Assembly (NCBI GenBank): GCA_020160805.1
Contig: JAIUPO010000012.1
Span: 54,577-118,576 of the forward strand
DNA from: Actinomycetota bacterium
GTDB taxonomy: Bacteria; Actinomycetota; Actinomycetes; Actinomycetales; Dermatophilaceae
DNA length: 64,000 nucleotides
Direction of reading: 5' to 3'
Shown here: positions 58,981 through 64,000 of the stretch, in pieces
Layout: every line of letters begins with the position of its first letter
How positions within the stretch are numbered: position 1 is the stretch's first letter
Program-made: the position numbers and the translations under genes
The notes under the pieces: generated by a model
What the model was told of the DNA's origin: nothing
Database searches by the model: none
The model's input: the letters and a program-made list of their open reading frames with translations, nothing else

Positions 58981-60339
58981 TCAGGATCCGAAGATGCTGA
59001 CCTTCTGGGCCTGGATGTTCTTGGTGATTCCGTCGATGTCCGTGGGGTTCTTGATGAACTCCTGGATCGCCGGGATCATCACCGTGGAGGCGAAGTCAGG
59101 ACGGGTGTCGCGGTCCATGAACTGCGCGATCGACTTGGCGGACGCGACGAACTCGGCCGACTTCTTCTGCAGCGAGGTGTAGCTGGTCGTGTCGACCTCG
59201 CTGTTGGCGCCGATGACGCTCGGGTCCTTCGCGAGCAGCACCTGCTGCGCGTCCTTGCTGCCGGCATAGGCGAGGTACTTCTTCGCGCCGGCCTCGTTCT
59301 TGGGCTTGGCACGCATCATGTAGCCGTCGATCGGTGCTTCGATCGCGTCGGCACCGATGGCCGAATCGATCTCGGGGAAGGTGAAGAAGTCGAGGTCCTC
59401 CTGCTCGGCGCCCTGCTCGAATTGCTGCGCCACGAAGGTGCCGAGGAGATACATCCCGGACTTCTTCTGCTGCAGCGACTGCGCCGCTTCCTGCCACGTC
59501 CGGCCGAGGCTGTCGGCCTGGTGCAGGGGCAGGATGTCGCGCCAGGTCTCGAAGACCTTCTTGACCTTGTCGCCGGCCCAGTCTTCCTTGCCGGCCATCA
59601 GCGCGACGTGGAAGTCATAGCCGTTGACACGGAGGTTGAGCTGGTCGAAGGTGCCCATGGCGGGCCAGCCGTCCTTGTCGCCAAAGGCGATCGGGTCGAT
59701 GCCGTCAGCCTTCATCTTGGCGCCGAGGGTCTTGAGGTCGTCGAGGGTCTTGGGGACCTCGTAGCCCTTCTCCTCCCAGAGCGACTTCCGGTAGAACAGC
59801 GCCCACGGGTAGTAGGTCGAGGGCATGAGGTACTGCTTGCCGTCGTCGCCGGTGGACGACTTCTTCATCGCGTCCGAGAGGCCCGACATCCCGGACCACA
59901 CGTCGGAGATGTCGCCCGCGAGGCCCTGGCTGGCGAAGAAGCGCATGCGATAGCCCGCGAACCACATGAAGACATCGTCGGGGGAGCCTTGCAGGTAGTT
60001 GTTGATGTTCTCCTGGAAGGTGTTGTGGTCGACTGTGTTGACCTTGACCGTGAGGCCGCTGTTGGCCTTCTGGAAGGCGTCGACGACGGCCTGGATGGCG
60101 GCCTTCGGGACCGCATCGGACTGGTTGGAGCCGAGGGTGACCTCACCTGTGGCCGCGGCGGCGCTGCCGCCCCCACTGGCAGAGGTGCTCGAGCCGGAGC
60201 CGCTGTCGCCGCCGCAGCCGGCCAGGGCGAGGGCGCTGAGCGAAACCCCACCCGCGAGCAGGGTCCGGCGGTCAACGCCGCGGACCGAGGGCGGGACGAG
60301 GGAGGCGAGGTACTCCTCGAAAGTCCGAGGACGGGCCAT
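58981..60339 (-). CDS. Sugar-binding lipoprotein of ABC importer
   Basis: 452 residues. A twin-arginine-like signal (VDRRTLLAGGVSLSALALAG) ends in the lipobox Cys (AGC) after a 20-residue cytoplasmic stretch, then a Gly/Ser linker and a family 1 solute-binding domain (DDVFMWFAGYRMRFFASQGL, MPSTYYPWALFYRKSLWEEK). First gene of the transporter operon; ribosome site AGGAG lies before the ATG at 60339. It captures an oligosaccharide outside the membrane, likely a galactoside. Confidence 0.92.
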   Translation of the reverse strand: MARPRTFEEYLASLVPPSVRGVDRRTLLAGGVSLSALALAGCGGDSGSGSSTSASGGGSAAAATGEVTLGSNQSDAVPKAAIQAVVDAFQKANSGLTVKVNTVDHNTFQENINNYLQGSPDDVFMWFAGYRMRFFASQGLAGDISDVWSGMSGLSDAMKKSSTGDDGKQYLMPSTYYPWALFYRKSLWEEKGYEVPKTLDDLKTLGAKMKADGIDPIAFGDKDGWPAMGTFDQLNLRVNGYDFHVALMAGKEDWAGDKVKKVFETWRDILPLHQADSLGRTWQEAAQSLQQKKSGMYLLGTFVAQQFEQGAEQEDLDFFTFPEIDSAIGADAIEAPIDGYMMRAKPKNEAGAKKYLAYAGSKDAQQVLLAKDPSVIGANSEVDTTSYTSLQKKSAEFVASAKSIAQFMDRDTRPDFASTVMIPAIQEFIKNPTDIDGITKNIQAQKVSIFGS

Positions 60340-60545
60340 GAATGTTCTCCTTTGAACGTGCTCGTGGAAACGAACAGTAATCACCACAAGCGATCACCAG
60401 GGCTGATCTTGTCCGGATGTGGTGGGGCTGTCAAGAGGACAGAACAGGAGCCCGAGCACCGTAGCGCAATTGTTGCCAATGGATGTGCGTTCATTTCTGA
60501 TGGAAGTTGTGGACTTTGCCTGTCCACCCGGGAAGACTGCGCGAC
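60340..60545. promoter_or_regulatory. Divergent control region of galactoside transport and GH42 genes
   Basis: 206 bases with no gene. Repeated short words occur (GTAATCACC and CGATCACC near 60377-60398, then CATTTCTGATGG near 60490), which may be operators of the DeoR-type regulator at 62538, but none is a perfect dyad. The two operons diverge from here. Confidence 0.4.
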
Positions 60546-62531
60546 ATGCGGAACTGGCCCGACGATGTTCTGGCGTATGGCGGCGACTACAACCCCGAGC
60601 AGTGGCCTCGCGAGGTCTGGGACGAGGACATCGCCCTGATGAAGCAGGCAGGGGTGAGCTTCGTCAGCCTGGGCATCTTCTCCTGGTCCTGGCTGGAACC
60701 GACCAAGGGCGAGTACGACTTCGCCTGGCTCGACGAGATCATGGGGATGCTCGCCGAGGCGGGCATCGCGGTCGACCTGGCCACCGCGACGGCGAGCCCG
60801 CCGCCGTGGCTCACCGCGGCATACCCCGAGATCCTGCCGGTGACGATCGACGGGACCACGCTCTATCCGGGCAGCCGGCAAAGTTGGTGCCCGAGCAGTC
60901 CGATCTTCCGCGATGCCGCGCGCGCTCTGGTGACCCAACTCGCGCAGCGCTACCACCAGCACCCGGCGCTGGCGATGTGGCACGTCTCGAACGAATACGC
61001 CTGCCACAACCTGCCCTGTTACTGCGACACCTGCGCCGCCGCCTTCCGCGTCTGGCTGCAGCGACGCTATGGCAGTCTCGACCGGCTCAACCACGCGTGG
61101 GGGACGGCCTTTTGGAGCCAGCGCTACACCGACTTCGAGCAGATCCTGCCGCCGCGCACGACCCCGACCTTCCACAACCCGACGCAGGTCCTGGACTTCA
61201 AGCGCTTCGGCTCCGACACGCTGCTGCAGCATTTCCTCGGCGAGAAGGAGATCCTCGCCGATCTCTCGCCTGGTGTGCCCGTGACCACCAATTTCATGTC
61301 GATGACCGGCTTCCGGCACCTCGACTATCACCAGTGGGCGCCCCACCAGGACATCGTCAGTACCGATCACTATCTCGTGAACACGCTGGGCCACCCCGGG
61401 CCGGAGCTCAGCTTCCAGGCAGATGTCACGCGCGGCCTCGCCGGCGGGGCGCCGTGGTTGCTCATGGAGCACTCGACGAGCGCGGTGAACTGGCAGCCGG
61501 TCAATCCGGCGAAGGCCCTCGGGCAGACGATCCGGGACAGCCTCACGCATGTCGCGCACGGCGCCGACACCATCGGCTTCTTCCAGTGGCGGCAGTCGCG
61601 CGCCGGCGCCGAGAAGTGGCACTCCGCGCTGGTCCCGCACACGGGCGCGGACAGTGCCCGCTTCCGTGAAGTGGCGCGGCTCGGGGAGATCGCGGCGGCG
61701 CTCGGTGAGGTCAAGGGTTCGCGCGTCGAGGCCTCGGTGGCGATCCTCTATGACTTCCAGGCGCAGTGGGCGTGGAGCGGCCCGGCGATGCCGAGCGCCG
61801 ATGTCGACTATCCCGAGATCGCCCAGCTCACCCATCGCCTGCTGCGCGAGCGCGGGATTACCTGCGATGTCATCCACCCCAGCGCCGAGCTCAGCGCGTA
61901 TGCCGTGGTCATCGTCCCGACCCTCTACCTCGTCACCGACGACGACGCCGCCAGTATCCGGGCCGCCGCCGAACGGGGCGCTCAGGTCCTGGTGACCTAT
62001 GTGTCCGGGCTGGTCGACGAGAACGATCACGTCCGCCTCGGCGGTTATCCCGGCGCCTTCACCGACTTGCTCGGCGTGCGGGTGGAGGAGTTCAACCCGC
62101 TCCTGCCGGGGGACTCGGTCGCCCTCACCCGCGGCACTGGCACGCGGTGGAGTGAGTTCGCCACCGCCACCGATGCCGAGGTCCTCATCTCGTATGCCGC
62201 GGGCCCCGTCGCCGGGAGCCCCGCATTGACCCGTCGCAGGGTCGGTTCCGGGACGGCGTGGTATGCCGGGACCCGCTTCGACGACGACACCTGGCGGTCT
62301 GTGCTCGGGGAGGTGATCGATGCCGCGGGGATCGAGCCCGCGGCATACGTCCCGGTGGGTGTCGAGGCGGTGCGGCGCCGCTCGGGGGAGCGGTCGTGGC
62401 TGTTCCTGCTCAATCACGGGGCCGACGAGGCGCGGGTGGCCGTCGATGGCTATGACCTGGTGTCCGCGGCGTCCGTCGATTCCGAGATCGTCCTGCCGCC
62501 CGGCGGGTGCGCGGCCATCCGAGAGGGCTGA
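60546..62531 (+). CDS. Beta-galactosidase, glycoside hydrolase family 42
   Basis: 661 residues. The barrel begins VLAYGGDYNPEQWPREVWDE; the acid/base Glu is in MWHVSNEYACH, the nucleophile Glu in WLLMEHSTSAVNWQ, and the Zn-binding Cys cluster in HNLPCYCDTCAAAF. Trimerisation and C-terminal domains are present. No signal peptide: it hydrolyses imported galactosides in the cytoplasm. ATG at 60546 gives the family start; a GTG 39 bases upstream is possible. The deoR gene follows after six bases. Confidence 0.95.
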   Translation: MRNWPDDVLAYGGDYNPEQWPREVWDEDIALMKQAGVSFVSLGIFSWSWLEPTKGEYDFAWLDEIMGMLAEAGIAVDLATATASPPPWLTAAYPEILPVTIDGTTLYPGSRQSWCPSSPIFRDAARALVTQLAQRYHQHPALAMWHVSNEYACHNLPCYCDTCAAAFRVWLQRRYGSLDRLNHAWGTAFWSQRYTDFEQILPPRTTPTFHNPTQVLDFKRFGSDTLLQHFLGEKEILADLSPGVPVTTNFMSMTGFRHLDYHQWAPHQDIVSTDHYLVNTLGHPGPELSFQADVTRGLAGGAPWLLMEHSTSAVNWQPVNPAKALGQTIRDSLTHVAHGADTIGFFQWRQSRAGAEKWHSALVPHTGADSARFREVARLGEIAAALGEVKGSRVEASVAILYDFQAQWAWSGPAMPSADVDYPEIAQLTHRLLRERGITCDVIHPSAELSAYAVVIVPTLYLVTDDDAASIRAAAERGAQVLVTYVSGLVDENDHVRLGGYPGAFTDLLGVRVEEFNPLLPGDSVALTRGTGTRWSEFATATDAEVLISYAAGPVAGSPALTRRRVGSGTAWYAGTRFDDDTWRSVLGEVIDAAGIEPAAYVPVGVEAVRRRSGERSWLFLLNHGADEARVAVDGYDLVSAASVDSEIVLPPGGCAAIREG

Positions 62532-62537
62532 CACGCC

Positions 62538-63419
62538 ATGTTGGCCAGCCAGCGACAAGCCCGGATCCTTCAGGAGTTGGGCGTTTCCGGGGCGGTGCGC
62601 GTCGCGGATCTCGTGACCACGCTGGGTGTGTCCGATATGACGGTCCGCCGGGACATCGAGGCCTTGGCGCGGCGCGGGCTGCTCGAACGGGTACATGGTG
62701 GCGCCGTTTCGCTGGACCAGGCGCATGGCCTGACGGCGCCCGCCCCATCCAGCGACGAGCCGGGTTTCGTTGTGAAGTCTCGGCTGATGCTCGAGGCCAA
62801 GGCGGCGATCGCGGCCGAGGCGGCGCAGCTGGTCGCCCCCGGCAGCTCCATCGCCATCTCGGCCGGCACGACGACAATGGCCCTGGCCGCCGAATTGCGA
62901 TCGGTCCAGGGCATCACGATTGTCACGAACTCGATCCCTGCGGCGCAATTGCTCGCCGACACGGCCGAGACCGCCGGCCAGACGGTCGTGCTCACCGGCG
63001 GCACGCGCACACCGTCCGAGGCCTTGGTCGGCCCGATCGCGGTTGGTGCCCTGCGGACGCTGCATGTGGACATGCTGTTCCTCGGTGTCCATGGCCTCGA
63101 CGAGCGAGCGGGGTTGACGACGCCGAATCTCGTTGAGGCGGAGACGAATCGCGCTCTCATCGACTGCGCGCGCACTGTCTGTGTGACGGCAGACCACACG
63201 AAGTGGGGCGTCGTCGGGCTCGGCACGATCGTGGCGCTCGATCGCGTCGACATCCTCGTCACCGACACCGGCCTCAGCCGCCGTGCGGTCGACGTCGTCT
63301 CGGAGCATGTCGACAAGATCATCCTCGCCGAGGTGCCCACCCCCTCGCCGCGCACCCCTGACGCCGCCGGCGGGGGTTGCGGGATGCGGACTACGACCCC
63401 TTCCCGCGTCGCCCATTGA
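62538..63419 (+). CDS. DeoR/GlpR family transcriptional regulator
   Basis: 293 residues. The N-terminal HTH reads RQARILQELGVSGAVRVADL and VTTLGVSDMTVRRDIEALAR; the sugar-phosphate isomerase-like sensor domain has ISAGTTTMALAAEL, TIVTNSIPAAQLLA, VVLTGGTRTPSEALVG and DHTKWGVVGLG. It probably binds a sugar phosphate and controls the GH42 gene and the divergent importer. The C-terminal 30 residues are low complexity and overlap the convergent gene. Confidence 0.93.
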   Translation: MLASQRQARILQELGVSGAVRVADLVTTLGVSDMTVRRDIEALARRGLLERVHGGAVSLDQAHGLTAPAPSSDEPGFVVKSRLMLEAKAAIAAEAAQLVAPGSSIAISAGTTTMALAAELRSVQGITIVTNSIPAAQLLADTAETAGQTVVLTGGTRTPSEALVGPIAVGALRTLHVDMLFLGVHGLDERAGLTTPNLVEAETNRALIDCARTVCVTADHTKWGVVGLGTIVALDRVDILVTDTGLSRRAVDVVSEHVDKIILAEVPTPSPRTPDAAGGGCGMRTTTPSRVAH

Positions 63420-63798
63420 TGGCGCGCGGCACCCCGGCCAGTCCACGCCGCGCCCGTCGCAGACGCCCCAGGGCCCGCTCACGCCGTGTCGCCAGCTCCC
63501 ACTCCTGCGGCGAGCGAGAGTTGTCCATCGAGATGTCCCAGAACGCGCGCCATACGAGCTCCGGCCGCTCGCGCCAGCGCGCTTGCTCCCAGCGCGTCAG
63601 CCAGACGACGGCCGAGTCGCCCACGTGTTCGCGGGATCGCCGCCACTGAGCCAGCGCGGTCGAGAAGCGGTCGTCGGCAGGCCCCGGTTCAGCACCTAGT
63701 TCGATCAGAACCTCGCGCAGTGGTTCCAAAGCTCCGGTTTCCCGGGCCGTGGTCACGACGTCCTGTCGCTCACGGGGATCTAGGGAACCGCTGATCAA
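63391..63798 (-). CDS. Hypothetical protein
   Basis: About 135 residues, rich in Arg, Glu and Trp (DSAVVWLTRWEQARWRERPE, LVWRAFWDISMDNSRSPQEW), with no membrane segment. The open frame extends upstream to 63957 but that part is low in quality (Pro/Arg/His), so a start near TTG 63798 is a guess. It overlaps the end of the deoR gene. I do not recognise a family; it could be coding because the conserved-looking core has good codon use. Confidence 0.45.
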   Translation of the reverse strand: MISGSLDPRERQDVVTTARETGALEPLREVLIELGAEPGPADDRFSTALAQWRRSREHVGDSAVVWLTRWEQARWRERPELVWRAFWDISMDNSRSPQEWELATRRERALGRLRRARRGLAGVPRAINGRRGKGS

Positions 63799-63925
63799 CG
63801 GGCGATTCGTGGTCGGGCGGGCGAGGGATGTCGTGGGGGCGTCGGAATGGTGGCGATGGCCTGCTTGAGCATGGGGTCCTGGCCCCGGTTGCGGGGCCCT
63901 CTGGGCGGTTTCGGGCAGGCTGGCG

Positions 63926-64000
63926 CTATGCCGTCGCCTCGGTGAGGGCGACGGCACGGGCTCGCATCAGCCAGTTCGCTGAGGCGAACAGGACATGGAG
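63926..64000 (-). CDS. Partial CDS at right edge, unknown
   Basis: The last 24 codons of a minus-strand gene (HVLFASANWLMRARAVALTE, then ATA and TAG at 63926-63928) enter from beyond the window. The residue pattern is protein-like, but too little is present to name it. The 125 bases between it and the hypothetical gene show nothing further. Confidence 0.35.
   Translation of the reverse strand, partial: LHVLFASANWLMRARAVALTEATA

Noticed and set aside
98..62347. Chi or KOPS-like polar role for the GTATGCC word
   Set aside because: Counts on the two strands are similar (about 40 and 30), without the strong strand bias such polar motifs show. A window-wide test cannot exclude it fully.
60381..63482. 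1033-codon open frame on the minus strand
   Set aside because: Antisense to the clear GH42 and DeoR genes; composition dominated by Arg/Gly/Asp/His/Val with no domain pattern.
1..64000. tRNA or rRNA genes, insertion sequences, prophage, integrative elements
   Set aside because: No cloverleaf, rRNA-like stretch, transposase or integrase motif or attachment-site repeat was found in any gap by reading.

Overview
The window comes from a high-GC Gram-positive actinobacterium, most likely a member of the order Micrococcales. The evidence is the base composition, the frequent GTG starts, the many ATGA/GTGA overlaps, and several actinobacterial gene neighbourhoods: DUF3817-guaA, MurT-GatD, PerM(DUF6350)-purN-purH with a ZTP riboswitch, and folD-DUF3017-mdh. 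Gene content is mostly chromosomal housekeeping. I see no prophage, integrase, transposase, CRISPR array, rRNA or tRNA.

Layout. 1-2.4 kb: a heterodimer-type ABC exporter with a degenerate ATPase site and a broken cupin gene, with a 31-bp direct repeat on either side of the cupin. 2.5-10.7 kb: an anchored beta-propeller protein, SURF1, DUF3817, guaA, PAP2, an acyltransferase and murT-gatD. 10.8-13.2 kb: an AbiEi/DUF559-like gene bracketed by palindromes, then a UPF0104 flippase-like gene. 13.2-15.9 kb: PIG-L deacetylase, GT4 glycosyltransferase and Nudix. 15.9-19.6 kb: a PspC membrane sensor opposite a PspC-kinase/LuxR regulator pair. 19.6-28.4 kb: GH32 hydrolase, quinone oxidoreductase, GNAT, a small regulated membrane operon, a chromate resistance operon (split chrB, chrA), ArfB and DUF1028. 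28.5-32.9 kb: pcrA, a second AbiEi/DUF559 gene bracketed by a different palindrome pair, and an M23 peptidase. 33.3-41.2 kb: two sigma-factor/membrane-sensor pairs around sucCD and a prepilin peptidase, then a chimeric gene remnant. 41.4-45.1 kb: perM, purN, purH. 45.2-57.0 kb: PadR/HAAS, a hotdog protein, ChaA, a deacetylase lipoprotein, a beta-lactamase-fold hydrolase, a dead vapC, photolyase, folD, mdh, a ceramidase-like protein and a Nudix remnant. 57.1-63.4 kb: a sugar ABC importer divergent from a GH42 beta-galactosidase and a DeoR regulator.

Two genome-scale patterns are not explained by the genes. First, the heptamer GTATGCC/GGCATAC (usually GTATGCCG) occurs about 70 times on both strands. 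It falls in several reading frames and repeatedly forces rare codons (TAT, GCA, ATA, CAT, GTA), and one inverted pair forms a terminator stem. This resembles a DNA uptake or recognition word. Second, long near-perfect palindromes sit at gene 3' ends in several sequence families, at least five of which occur more than once here. Both AbiEi/DUF559-like genes are bracketed by two copies of their own family, a layout like REP/RAYT-type repeat systems but with a different protein family.
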